From NCBI GenBank assembly GCA_021464245.1, contig JADCRB010000098.1, positions 1,116,001 through 1,180,000 of the forward strand: DNA of 64,000 nucleotides, in the 5' to 3' direction. The translations under genes and the position numbers were made by a program. Below, piece by piece: positions 48,213 through 60,540 of this stretch. The stretch comes from Carallia brachiata (lineage: Eukaryota > Streptophyta > Magnoliopsida > Malpighiales > Rhizophoraceae). The notes under the pieces are model-generated. The model had not been told where the DNA came from. It saw only the letters and a list, made by a program, of their open reading frames with translations, and ran no database searches. Numbering within the stretch: position 1 is the stretch's first letter; the number at the start of each line of letters is the position of its first letter.

Positions 48213-48398
48213 TATAAATACCTCTTTCAAGAGACCGAGCATTCCATTCCAAGATTTCATTTCCAGAAAATCTCTCTCAGTGCAATGTTCTCCTCTCCAT
48301 CTCTTCAAACCCTAAACCCAAACGTCCACAGTCACACACTGCTTGAGATCTACCCCGACGTCGGAAAATGGCGACATTCAGGAAGAATTTCCATTTAG
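48213..48398 (+). promoter_or_regulatory. TATA-containing promoter-like segment with two short frames
   Basis: TATAAATA at 48213-48220 is followed after ~65 bases by an ATG (48285) opening a 37-codon frame (MFSSPSLQTLNPNVHSHTLL and onward, TAG at 48396-48398). An overlapping ATG at 48368 begins MATFRKNFHLVRRLF, basic and amphipathic like an organelle-targeting start. Downstream AG/GT pairs (for example 48470-48490 and 48887) could form further small exons. I recognise no protein, so this is a candidate unknown or non-coding transcript, or the dead 5' end of a gene. Confidence 0.35.
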
Positions 48399-49751
48399 TT
48401 CGTCGTCTATTCTTTTCTTGTTTTTGTTATTTTTAATTTTGCGGTTTCTTTTCTTTAATCCAGACAGGCACCGAGCGTTCAGGTAAAGATCTCGGCGGCA
48501 CTTATGTAGGTTGTCTTGGATTTTCACTTGTTTTTCTGTTTAAAGCAAATGAATTCGGATGTCGGCTTTTTCCGTGTTTTCTTTTCCATTCTTTTCTCAT
48601 TAGGCTGTTTCAGTTTCTTTTTTTTTTTTTATTTTTTAATTCAGGTATGAATTGACGTCGATTTAGTTTTTTCGTTTTTGAAGATAAAAAATTTGGATCT
48701 TTTTGTGATTTTGAGTTCCGTCTCTATTATATTACCAGTGACACATAAAGGTAATCTCGGTTTTTCTCTTGTTTGGCAAGATTGGTCAGTGTATACATCT
48801 CTTGACATTCCTTGTTTCCCCTTAATATTGTATTGTATGATTTCTTTATCCTGGTAAGTATTTACAAACAATGACAGTTTTTGCAGCGGGATTGTACCAG
48901 TAAATTAAACCCACAACTGTAAGAGCAAGAAAAGAAAGGTCTGCTAATCTCATAAAGTCGTCATAATATTTTTTCAACAAAAGTCGTCATAAGATACATC
49001 GAAATTCAGCACTGATTATATTTTCTTCTTCTTCTTGTTTTGTTGGTCTTTTTTTTCCCTTGTTTTTTTTTTTTTTTCTGGGGCCTTCTTAGCTTAACTG
49101 GCAAAAAAGAACGCACTTGGAGCATTAAAGGGGGTGTCCCTAGTTGCAGTTTGTAATTTTTTTTAATTTAAAATTATTTAGTGTTTAATTTATTAGATTG
49201 ATTAATTTAAATTAATTATGACAAGATCTTCGAGAATAATAAAAATTTTTAAGTGGACATTTAACGCTATTGTATTCTTGAAATTTAAATTTAAAATTTT
49301 TAATTAAACAGTAATGGATCTCTTCCATTCTTATTAACAGGACTTTTTTTTTTTTTTTTTTTTTGCCAAAAGACTTTTTTTTTTTTTTTTGATTAAATGT
49401 TCAAGGAATACATTAAACACTCAAGATCAGGGCCCAGCCCACGAGGGATTTTAGGCCATGACCCTTTTCACGAATGCGAAAACCCAGTCCAGCACATTCG
49501 TCGCAGCCCAGGTCTTGATTCTCAATCTCATGCAAACTTTTTCAACGGCCAGGATAGACAAGAAAAAACTGAACCGCACGGAAATTGGAGTGGACTGCGG
49601 CTCAGAGGAATACGGACATTGAGACGGAAAAATTTACTGCTGCCCAGATGCATTTCTATTTTCTAGGCAACTCTCCATTGAAATGAATATTATGTATATC
49701 TCCCTGACTGCTTGAGCCAAAAAACCCTCCGAGCAACAACCAAATCAATAA

Positions 49752-52700
49752 ATGGAGGACAAACCGGCGGCAGTCGCCGATTCACCGGCATCATCCGAGC
49801 CGGCGTCGTCGCGGCGACGAGTGGGAGGGCAAAAGAGGAAAGCCAACGCGCTCTCTACACCGAGCTCTTCATCAACGCCGTCGAAACGGCTCACTCGCGA
49901 GAAGGCCGCGATCGCCTACGCTCCTCCCAACCACAACGGACCCCTGACCAGAGCTCGCCAGACGCCTAATAGTTCAGCTTCTGCTATGGCCGTCACTGGT
50001 AACGCGAAGCTCGGGGAGAGTGTGGCTGCGGTGGCGCCGGCGAAGGTGCCGGAAGAAAACGAGGGGACTAAGTTGGAGGAGTTGGAGGCGGCTATGGAAG
50101 CGGACATTGAGGCTATTAGATCTCGGGATTCTAATGCTCATGTGGTGCCTAGTCATTGCGGTGAGTGTTTCAATGGCCTATTTTAAAACTTTAAGGTGTG
50201 TGAATTTCCATGGACAGGTGGCTTTTCCGTTTGGTTGCCCAGAAAACAATTGAAATATTTGTTTTTTTCTGTTACGGAAGGTGATTTGGGGGCCTTTTAT
50301 GGCTGGAATAATATAAAGACTGAGTGTTTTGATGCGATTGCTCTCTTTGTGGTCACTTTTAAGGAAGTTCAAACTACTTAAAATTTTACTGGTCAATGTA
50401 AGGCTTTGATTGTATTGCTGGTGTGCAAAACTGTATTTCTTATTTAGCTGAGTAAAAATTTTCGTATAATCCCTTTGATTGGTTGAAAGAAAGTAAGGAA
50501 TGAAGGAAGGAAGAAAGTGGATTGATTTGTAGGTTCGTTCAGTCACTCAATTGATTTGTAGTTGAGTTTAAGTTCCTATTTCACCCTTCTGTGTGTTGTA
50601 GGTTGGTTTTCATGGACTAAGGTTCACCCCCTTGAGGAGCGCGCACTTCCTTCGTTTTTTAATGGCAAGTCCCAAGCTAGGACACCTGATGTGTATATGG
50701 AGATACGTAATTGGATTATGAAGAAGTTTCATGCAAATCCAAACACACAAATTGAACTGAAAGATTTGTCTGAGCTTGAAGTTGGAGACTTGGATGCGAG
50801 GCAAGAAGTGCTAGAGTTCTTAGACTATTGGGGGTTGATTAATTTCCACCCATTCCCACAGATAGATTCTGCTGCAAGTGCTGAGGATGATGAATCAGCA
50901 AATAAGGATTTGTTACTTGAAAAGTTATTCCGCTTTGAAACCATTCGACCTTGCTCTCTTGTCGTTCCCAAGCCTAACATCACGATGCCGGCTGCCACAT
51001 CGGGGTTGTTTCCTGATTCCTCAATTGCTGAAGACTTGGTGAGGTCTGAGGAGCCATCTGTTGAGTACCACTGCAATTCTTGTTCGACTGACTGCTCCCG
51101 CAAACGTTACCATTGCCAGAAGCAGGTTGGTTGTTTCCTAGAATCCACTTGTTTCTTGCCATTTATGAGTAGGTACCCTTATGGTTATCTGGGTATGCAA
51201 TATTGATTTTGCATCATTGAACTCAGTGGTGTCAATTCAAGCTGCAAAAATTAAGATTAAATGTGGGATCTCATTTAATAGATGCTAGTTTGTGCACAAA
51301 ATAAATATGTACAGCCATTTCCCAACATTTTACACCTCATGTAATTATAGAAACCCCAGAGGGGTATGCCCTTGCTGCAGACCTGTTATGTTAAAGTCAA
51401 ACCACTATCTGAGTCTTGCCTAAGTTAACATATTCTTTAGTTTCCCCATTTTTTGTCCACTTATAATGCTTGTTTTATACATGGTGCAGCATGCGCAGTC
51501 CGATGTGTTGTGCTCATAACTTCCTACCTTCATTTTCGCTAATCATTAGAGTTGTGTGAAATAGAATGATTTTGATGTTCGATATCAGGGTGGTTTGTTG
51601 TAATTGATTGATTATTTTCTCCTGTTCCATCAATGGTGATCTCTTTCTGACTTGAATCTCTTTGAACAGGCAGATTATGATTTATGTGTTGATTGCTTCA
51701 ACAATGGGAAATTTGGCTCAGACATGTCGTCATCAGATTTTATTCTCATGGAGCCTGCTGAGGCTGCTGGTACAAGCAGTGGAAACTGGACTGACCAGGA
51801 GACCCTACTTCTCCTTGAAGCATTGGAGCTTTACAAAGAAAACTGGAATGAGATCGCAGAGCATGTTGCCACCAAAACAAAAGCTCAATGTATATTACAC
51901 TTTATTCAAATGCCAATTGAGGATGCTTTTGTTGATTTTAGTGAGGATATAGATGGTATTCCTAAGGAAACATTGAACCCAGCTGCAAGAACTGATGAAG
52001 GTTCTGGCTCTAAAGATGTCCCTGAAGTGAATGATGGTAAAATTGAAGCTAAGGAAGATCGGCCCTCAATTTCACCGGCAGAAGGTTTAAAACAAGATGC
52101 AGGTGAAGCTAATAATTGTGAGGAGACTTCAAAATGTGATAATGCGTGTGAGGTAATAACTAGAAAAGGAACTTCAAAATCAGAAGCTATGACTGAAAGC
52201 AAGGCTGGTGAAGATATGAGCAAACACCTGACACTTCAGGCTCTTACAGAAGCGTTTGAAGCTGTTGGTCATATTCCAACGCCTGAAAGGCAACCTTCAT
52301 TTGCAGAAGTTGGAAATCCTGTTGTGGCATTGGTGAGTTCATTGTAAGGAAACTAGGGCTTTTTTTGGGATGATCACAAAGTTAACACTTATAAACATAC
52401 CATTTGAACTTTTATGTTCAAAAGTTCTTCGAATAGCTTCCAACTTTCTTGTTGCTTTTGTCAACAGGCAGCATTTTTGGCGAAATTGGCGGGACCTGAT
52501 GTTGCTACTGCTGCAGCCCGCAGCTCTTTGAAGTCATTATCTAGCAATTCTACTGGCATGCAACTAGCAGCAAGGCACTGCTTTTTTTTGGAAGATCCAC
52601 CAGATAACAAAAAGGAGCAAGCTGATTATGATTGGTATGTAAAACTTTCTTGCTCTTCAAGTTTCTTTGGCAATGTGTGCTGTAATGTTTCTTATATATG

Positions 52701-54450
52701 TGAGATATTTGCAGCAGTGTCGCTGAATTGCCTGATCAAGATGTTGAAAAAGATAACCAGGAAGACAAAAACGAGAAAGGAGGCAAGGTAGACATATCAA
52801 ATGAAAATTCTGGTCCTGAAGGAGAGAAATCAGCAGGGTCTGAAAATGCTGAATCTACAGCAAACTTGAGCACTGTAAATGAAGCTGGTGGTGCAGTCAC
52901 TTGTGAGGAAGTTGGACCTTCTAGTGAGTCAAAGTTGCAGAAGGAGCACTCACAAACAATTCCAAAGGAATCAGATGAAACATCCAAATTACAATTTGTA
53001 TCAACTTCTGTGAAAACATCAGCAGAAGGATCTGCGGGGGAAAAGCACTCTGGGTTTACAGAGGCAGCTAAGAATCGGGACATGGAATCTGATTTAAAGC
53101 CTTCGGAAAAGAATGGGACTTGTCCATTGGTAACATCAGCATCTATTGAACAGCACTCTCAACCTTCAGAGCCAAGTAAGGATTTAAATATGGTACTGGA
53201 TTCATTTCCCGCAGAGAAGGATGAGACACAGCAACCATTGAACTCCAATTCACTAAGAGAGTACACTAAATCTACAGAGATACCAAAGGACATGGTGATG
53301 CAATCTTCACTGCCTTCGGATGTGAACACCACTCTGGCAGTTACATCAAATTTATTGATTGAAAATGGAGCAACTGCAGGTCTCTCTCTCTCTCTCTCTC
53401 TCTCTATGTATCTATCTTTCTGAGCATATCTTTGTATGCAGAGGTCTTTTCATATTTGTGAGTATGTATCTTTGAACATGCAAGGCAACATTTTGGGCCA
53501 TACAGACTTATGGGGGAAATGTTGGTGAAAGGCATGCAAGCTTGAATATAAGAGGAGATATGAGTATGTTAATATGCATTAGGCATGTCTCTGTTGAGAC
53601 ATTTGCAAAAATTTAAGAAACGATTATTACATGACACTCGTAACCATCTGCCATTAAAATTAGCAGCTTATAGGAGAATATCTAGTTTAATATGGGAAAG
53701 GTTTGTCACCATGTAGTGATTCTGCTGTGTGAGGTTTGGTTCAAAAGTTTACCAGTGTAGTTTTTCCTTTTGATTGTGGCTTCAGACTCTGTTTGCCTTT
53801 TGCAGCTGAGGACCAAAAATACAGTAAGAAAGAGAAACCTGACTGTGATGACATTAAAGAGGACCATACTATAGATAAAATAAAAAATGCTGCAGTTTCT
53901 GCACTCTCGGCTGCAACAGTTAAGGCAAAACTTCTTGCAAATCAGGAAGAGGACCAAATCAGACAACTGGCTCTTTCATTAATAGAAAAGCAGGTATTTC
54001 ATAGCACATTACTCTTCATGTTGTTGTTTAATGTTGACTTTGCTGGTCTGAATTTTGCATTGATTTCATTCTCTCCAGTTGCATAAGTTGGAAATCAAGT
54101 TAGCTTTCTTTAACGAAATGGATAGTGTGATAATGAGGGTCAGGGAGCAACTAGACCGGTCCAGGCAAAGGCTTTACCATGAGCGAGCACAAATCATTGC
54201 TTCCCGCCTAGGCCTACCGGCTGCTGCGTCCAGAGCAATGCCATCATCGTTTCCAGCCAACAGAATTGCAATGAACATTGCAAATTCGATTGCAAGGCCA
54301 CCGATGAGTATGACTTCCCAAAGGCCACCAGTTTCCAGACCTGTGGGAATGGTGGCTCCCTCTCCTAACAAATTTGTATCCACAATTGCATCTGGAAGTT
54401 CCTTGGGACATTCTGGTCAGGATAAACTTTCATCAGTTGGGACAAAATAG
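49752..54450 (+). CDS. SWI3D: SWI/SNF chromatin remodelling subunit SWI3D
   Basis: Seven exons (49752-50160, 50602-51125, 51670-52332, 52468-52634, 52715-53379, 53806-53993, 54079-54450) join in frame to 995 aa; Arabidopsis SWI3D is ~985 aa. Domains: an Ala/Ser/Arg-rich N-terminus with basic patches; SWIRM from ~137 to 230 (GWFSWTKVHPLEERALPSFF ... LEFLDYWGLINFHPF); a ZZ-type zinc finger at ~297-325 (CNSCSTDC, CVDCF), which sets SWI3D apart from SWI3A/B/C; and SANT at ~350-400 (GNWTDQETLLLLEALELYKE). A long acidic disordered region follows, then a C-terminal coiled coil (KLEIKLAFFNEMDSVIMRVR). The ZZ finger is split by intron 2. The protein works in the nucleus as a core of BAF-type complexes. 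The donor of intron 5 is GTCTCT inside a TC repeat, which is unusual. A likely 3' UTR intron (GTAAGT near 54522 to CCAG near 54773) follows the stop. Confidence 0.95.
53381..53405 (+). repeat. (TC)n microsatellite overlapping a splice donor of SWI3D
   Basis: Twelve and a half TC units start at the second base of the intron 5 donor (GCAG|GTCTCTCT...). The repeat therefore forms donor positions +2 onward. Confidence 0.9.
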
Positions 54451-56410
54451 TCTTTCCATAGGATGCATTTGAGGGGAGTTTCACTAATCATGTCAATAGT
54501 CTGTTGAGACCAGTTTTACCAAGTAAGTTGTCCTTTCCTAGCATTTTTTGAAGGTGCTTTTGATATTTTGAACCTTGGATAGACTGTTTGTGGCATTGTT
54601 CTTTGTGGTTTGTGATACTGAAGCCATAAGTAAAGTTTGTAAAATAATTAACTTATTTATGAGTGGAACATGACATGGCACTACTAACAACACACTATTG
54701 TAGTTGCTAACTGTATCTCTAGTATCATTGGCAGCTAAGTTATATGACTCATTCCTTGTCATCTTTATTCCAGAAGATTGTATAAGCCCGTCTGTGCACC
54801 CAGGAAGTTTGGATTTATGTGTTTGGCTGGAAGCTTATTCTTGGGATCATTTTGGAGGAAGTTGAGATGCATCTGCTGGGGATTTTCACTTATTGGCGCC
54901 ATATAAAGTTCGAGTCATGGGGAGGAACACTTGATAATTTACGGCTATGTTCCTGACCATTGTTACTAATGTTCTTACTGTAGTACATAGCGTGTAGTCA
55001 GTATACTGTAGAACTGGACCCCCCCAAAAAAAAAGTATCCTGTAGAATCGATAGGTCTGTAATAGGTCGTACTTGCTTGTAGGGCGTTCGGTGTAAGAAA
55101 ATGTGTCTCTGTATTAACATTAAAAGATTGGATCCTTATTTTCCAATGTACTTAAAGTTTAAAAAAAAGGGTGTTCAGTAGACACTTTGGTGTGAGACAT
55201 TTGGGCGCTGGCTGTACAGGCCTCTTTTTTTTTTCTTTCGGTACATTAAAAAATAAATAAAAATATTTGCTTGTAAATAAAAATAACACCTATTTTATAA
55301 CTGTCTAAGAATAAGCCATCATCATTAATTAGACCACTTATCTTATCACTGTCTAAAGATAGGCCATTATCATTAATTAGATGCTTTTGTTTATATACCA
55401 AAAAGATATTTCACCTGAAGAAAAGAAAAAACAAAAAAAAAAATCTCTCTCAAGCAGAGTGGACCGCCTGCTAAATATTTCATGCCCATCTATCGAAAAA
55501 CTTGAAGCTATATCAAGTAAATATACTTTAAAAAGAGTCCTCTTTGGAGCAATATGTAACATCAATTCCTTTTTGTCTTTTTCTGTAACATGCATCACCA
55601 GTATATAAGTATGTGTGAGTTAAAATAAAAAATCACTCCTTGCATTCTCATTGAATCTCTTTCACAGGAAAAATCTCTAATCTAAGTACTAATAAAACCG
55701 AATAAGCTTTTCCACATCCAACCATTGTGTTAACAAGTTTTAAATCTAATACTGTGTCTCAACATAAATCCCCCTTAATGGGATGGGCACTTAATAGGGT
55801 GAGTAATGACACGAGAATTCAAACTTAAGTCAATATAAAGAAAAACGCACAAACTTACCACCAACTTACATTTAGGTGGTCTCAAAAATTCCTATCTGAA
55901 ACAAGCACATTTCCAGCTTCTATAGCGTTTCCGTTATTAAACATGAACCCACAGGGTTCATTTTCGAACATGAATGTACAAATCAATCAATAATCATTCT
56001 CTCCTTACAGCATCCTTACATTATGGTATCATTGTCTTCATTGCGTATTAACAAAGTTGCGGAACCGTACGTCCAAAGTAACTTTTTGATTATACAACTC
56101 ACGTACATTGGAAATTCCACATTATCAAAAGATAAACATCTCTACTGAAAATCCCCAGTTATGTTGATAATGGAAGAAACCTTAACAACGCAATTACGAG
56201 ATTATGAGCGAAAAATTATGGAATAGACGAAATCAAACACAACCTGAAGAGGTCAAACGCAGTTTTATGCAGAAGGCACTAGAACCACCACCACCGATGG
56301 ACCAATTTGTTTCCAACGAACACTAATGTACAGCCTTAGCACATACCAAAGCCAAATGAGGTAGAGCACTTGTAAACATAACTTATTGCTGCCGAAGAAT
56401 CAACCACAGT
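54451..56410. other. Convergent 3' flanks of SWI3D and RABG3
   Basis: SWI3D 3' UTR probably runs to about 55140, including an apparent intron at ~54521-54773. A 48-bp tandem duplication (CTGTCTAAGAATAAGCCATC and its copy) lies at 55301-55382. RABG3 3' UTR occupies some of the right part. No other gene is visible; the frames at 55377-55608 are short and unrecognised. Confidence 0.6.
55301..55382 (+). repeat. 48-bp imperfect tandem duplication
   Basis: The unit at 55301-55348 begins CTGTCTAAGAATAAGCCATC. It is repeated from 55349 as CTGTCTAAAGATAGGCCATT, and both continue ATCATTAATTAGA. The second unit is incomplete at its end. Confidence 0.8.
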
Positions 56411-59034
56411 CTAGCACTCACATCCAGTGGATCTAGGCCGATTGCTGCTTCCAACATCGATAGTGTCTGGCAAGTATCTTTATCACAGAAGAAATAATGC
56501 CAACAGATGCATACAAGCCAGAAAACCGGTATCAGTATCATTTCAAACTATTCCAACATAGAACGTAACAGCAGAACTACAAGTTCAAAGCTCAACCAGA
56601 ATGCATGTAGCCGTCTAACAATGTCACTATGTACAGGTCAATCGCAAAAGATTCCAAAAGACAACATTCAGTACTGGTAGACATGAGAAAAACCTATCTT
56701 ATTTAAGAGATGAGGTTCAAAATAGTTTACCTAGCAATTAACTTCCCAAAAAAAAAAAAACCAAATGGAACAAAGCAGTGATTAGTGGCTATGCATTCTC
56801 TAAATAGTGACAGTAATCACCATAAAACTAAAAACTTTGCATGTGTGTACATATAGGCAGTTGGTTTTGTAACTTACATCTCTTCCTCTTCGCCACTCTT
56901 TAAAGCATTCTTTGCTATGCATTGAAAAGCTTCTTCCACATTAATCCCTTCCTTTGCAGAGGTCTCAAAATATGGTATATTTCCTTTTGATGCACACCAA
57001 GCCCGTGCTTTCTTCTCCGAAACCTGATATTTGACAGCAGCAGTATTTTAGCTGAGAAACACTAGTTTTTTGCATAAAGATAAGAATATGAAAGAGAAAG
57101 AGACGTTCAAAAAATCCAAGAAGAAACATACAACTCTACTGTTTCCACCATCCACATCGATCTTATTTCCAAGAACAACAAATGGGAAATTCTCTGGATC
57201 AGAAGGGCTTGCCTGCAGATGGTTTCTCAAGCTGTCATCACGCTAATTTCTTTACCATGAAAAATCAAGAATTCTACTCTTTAACAATACTTGCAAATAT
57301 ACAAAAGGGCATACCTGAATAAGGAATTCTTCCCTCCAGTTGTTAAGGTTGTCAAATGATTTCATGGAATTCACATCATACACAAGAACACAGCAATCAG
57401 CACCACGATAGAAAGCAACACCAAGACTCTGGAATCTTTCTTGACCAGCAGTATCCCAGATCTGCGAAAATAAGCACACTTACAGAAACAAAGTCAAGGA
57501 TCAACAAATAAAAAAGCATGGAAGACCACAACGCTTCTATACCCCATTCTTACTCGGATAGACAACTAGGTAAAATGCTAAAATTTTTATTCAGGAAATG
57601 TTTAAACAGTACAGAGGACGAGTCAGATACTGTTGATTCTGTATTGCATGAAATTTCCCTTTATTTATTCTCTTTAACTTATAAAAAATTACAGGAAGAT
57701 TAATAAAAAATCAACAATGCAACAGACAAGCCAAAAATTTATCTTGCATGCAAACAAGATAGAAAACATTGCCAAAAAATGTAGATAAAACAAATATCAA
57801 ATGTTTGACATCTATATTGCCCAATGACAATATCAAGAACATCTATTCTTGCATTACACTCAAAACCACAAATTTGGAAAAAGTGCTTCAACTATAAAAA
57901 TGAAAGAGGCACAAAGTCATAGAGCTCACAACATTCCAAATCCTAAAATATTGTCAATATCATTTAAACGTTGAAGTCACATATCGGCAGACTTCCATCA
58001 TTAATAACTGGCTTCTCCTCCCTACCCACCCCAACTCTTCAAACAACCAAAAGAAGCAGTTTAGTTATTCAAATACCCCTTGCAATACATACACTAAGGC
58101 AGCTTCTTCGTCTTTTCTATTTTCCTTCGTTATTATGGGTCAGTTTTAAAGGTTGTTCCAGTCCCTTGAGGACTGAAATACACGAAAACTTCGAGAAATG
58201 ATACATCTCATGAACACCAAGAGCATATAAATAATAAGTAATAACTTATAAAATGCATACGCAAACACAGATCACTTAGTGCAACTGTGCAAGCGACACC
58301 ATGAATTAATTAGCCCGCCATTACCAGCACCAACCTGTAAAGTGAAGAGCCTATCTTCGAACTGCACCTCCTTAGTCAAAAAATCAGCTCCAATTGTCGC
58401 CTTGTATTGATTGCTGAACTTCTTATTGACATATCTAAAAGGAAATACGTCAAGAAAACGGAACCAGAACTACAAAACAGTTACTCCCTCTATACTGGCA
58501 ATGCATATGAACTATTTATCAGATAAGCCTGAACTGAAGGATACTGATTCATCAACGAGGTCTTCCCCACCCTGCAAAAGACACCCAAAAAAAAAACAAA
58601 AAGAAAAAATACACCACCAAAAATAATAAATATAAACAAATATACCAAAAGCAGACCTTCAATTTCAAAACAATCAAACCAAGACAGCGCCAACAGGTCA
58701 AATAAGGTCAACGGCTATAAATTTATTCTTCACAATAAATAAATAGATAAATAAATGGGCGTTTAACAACCAAGCAAGCATCCACGACAGAGTTCCTAAA
58801 TCGGATCAAAACTCTACAGAAAAAGAGGAAACAAAAAAGGAAGGAAAAAAGAAAAATAGAGAAATTCAATTATCGGATCGAAATCCACAATCTCGAAGGA
58901 TCCGCCTAAGCCCTAACCGATACCCAAAAAACAACCCTAGAATTTAGAACTAGAATTGGTGTAAGGAATTAGTTGACGGACCCGCTATCTCCGAGAATGA
59001 TGACCTTCAACAGGGTTCTTCTGCGGGACGGCAT
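56411..59034 (-). CDS. RABG3: Rab7-type small GTPase of the RABG3 clade
   Basis: Seven exons (59034-58982, 58571-58545, 58434-58335, 57461-57315, 57212-57132, 57023-56878, 56477-56411) total 621 nt, giving 206 aa, the normal Rab7 length. Every GTPase motif is present: P-loop GDSGVGKT at 15-22, switch I TIGADF at 40-45, switch II DTAGQE at 63-68, NKID at 125-128 and ETSAK at 156-160. The C-terminus CEC (204-206) is the double geranylgeranylation site. The start [18 protein letters not shown] is that of plant RABG3 proteins, which act on late endosomes and the vacuole in membrane fusion. Exon 2 is only 27 nt and, with its flanking exons, splits the P-loop codons. The intron 1 donor GTCCGT is weak but is the only one that preserves the frame. 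Which RABG3 paralogue this is cannot be decided here. Confidence 0.95.
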
Positions 59035-59398
59035 GGCGGCGGTGGCGGTGGCGGTGGCTCTTAAACGATCTGTCTGTTGAACAAGAAAGGTTGATTTCGT
59101 TACACTGTACTGTTCAGAGAAGGTCGAAGAAAGACCTTTCTTTAGTCTTCTGTGTTTGTCCCCTTGCCAGAGTCAGATTTATTTTGCACCTTTTTTTTTT
59201 AAATTTTTTTTTAGGTTTGGACCGTTGTTCTACTAGTTTCTGGGCTGCTTGGTCATGGAAAGCTGGAGCTGACCTGTAATTTGTCTGCGAGGAATTTGTT
59301 CTTTTTATTTCTATTCACTTTATTTTTTTCCAATAAAGTGGATTATATTATTAATTAGAGTATCAATACATAATTGTAAGTTAGGTGATCTTTTTTTA

Positions 59399-59608
59399 TA
59401 ATTATTAATATATGATATAATAAATAAATTATATAATATAATAAAAGAACTGTATGATAATTATTATTATTAAAAAAAACGTGTTAAAAAGATCATTTTA
59501 TTTCTATTAGGCCTGTGACGTATAATTTATTTTATATATCATATATTTTTTCTTTAATTCTTCTATTATATTATATAATTTATCTTTTATATTGTATATT
59601 AATAATTA
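59399..59608. repeat. Inverted repeat with ~50-bp AT-rich arms
   Basis: The arm at 59399-59449 (ATAATTATTAATATATGATA onward) pairs with 59558-59608 with only a few mismatches; both contain AAATTATATAATATAATA in opposite orientation. The spacer is ~108 bases. The structure fits a MITE or a hairpin-RNA precursor; there is no coding capacity. Confidence 0.8.
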
Positions 59609-60134
59609 CAAAACAGCAAAACAGTCCCCTAACATGCAGAAATTTTCCGTATTAGTTTTTTATGGTTAAAATATTATTATTATTGTTTTCACTAGCGGAA
59701 GGTCTGGATCTGGAGCGACAGCTCCGTGTGTGACCGTTTTAAGTAACGTCCATGTGAGCTACAAGAATGCATTCAACATTAATTAGCCTAACTCTAGTAA
59801 GTGTCGCCACCGAAACAAAAGAAAAAAAAAACAGAAAAAAATGAAATTTTAATTTGACCCTCTAATCATTCACTCCTAATGCTATTTGACTTGAGATGCA
59901 AATTTTATTAAAAAAAATTGACTCATTTTTCAAGAGATATCACAATAGTTACAAAATCTTAAGTTTAAATTTAAAAATAGATGAGTGAAATTTTAAAAAA
60001 AAAATAATCTTATTATATAGTTTATAACTTAACACATCTTCTAATAAAAAAAAAGAAAAAAAAAAAGCCCACTCCCAATTCCTAAAGAGGGCTAGCTTTT
60101 GGGAGTGATAAATAAATTAGATAAACTACTTTAA

Positions 60135-60540
60135 AGGGCCATTTGGTTCAACGGTTAGGGATGTTGATTGTTATTGCATTTTAAAAAATAAGAAGAATAG
60201 TACTAAATAAATTGTTTTAAGAATTGGTGTTTGCTGTTAATGCCTCCCAAAAGGAATTGATAGTTCAGAGTTATTTTTTGATTAAATTGATTGATAATAT
60301 TAGACTAAAATACTTTTGATTACCTTATATTTTATAATTGTTTTTTTCAAGCCTCTAAAATTTTATGTTTGGTCTTAAATAATTAGTTTATTTGTTAAGC
60401 AGTTACATAAAGTGTTAATCTAACTATTTATCACTAACATTAATTATCAGCAACAATCAACAATTAACTAGTAACAATGAGAAATCAATAAGCAGGAACA
60501 ATAATAACAATCAGAACCAACTAAACCAAACCAAATAGAT
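60135..60540. mobile_element. MITE-like element with inverted ends
   Basis: The left end is GGGCCATTTGGTTCAACGG. The right end is AACCAAACCAAATAGAT, its near reverse complement. Inner pairing is also seen (TTGATTGTTATTGC against the complement of ATAATAACAATCAG). It is about 405 bp, AT-rich and non-coding. Target duplication is unclear. Confidence 0.6.

Larger units (their letters stand above)
46825..49751. other. Intergenic between USE1 and SWI3D
   Basis: Holds the USE1 3' region, the C/G-rich block at 47041-47142, a GA microsatellite, a near-repeat of TCCAGCTTGTGGGCT at 47724 and 47792, an unexplained promoter-like segment at 48213-48398, long T runs at about 49345-49391, and the SWI3D promoter. 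A tRNA-like box A (TAGCTTAACTGG) near 49091 has no matching B box. No complete gene is supported. Confidence 0.6.

Noticed and set aside
49091..49160. tRNA or SINE start (TAGCTTAACTGG matches an A box)
   Set aside because: No B box at the right distance and no cloverleaf.
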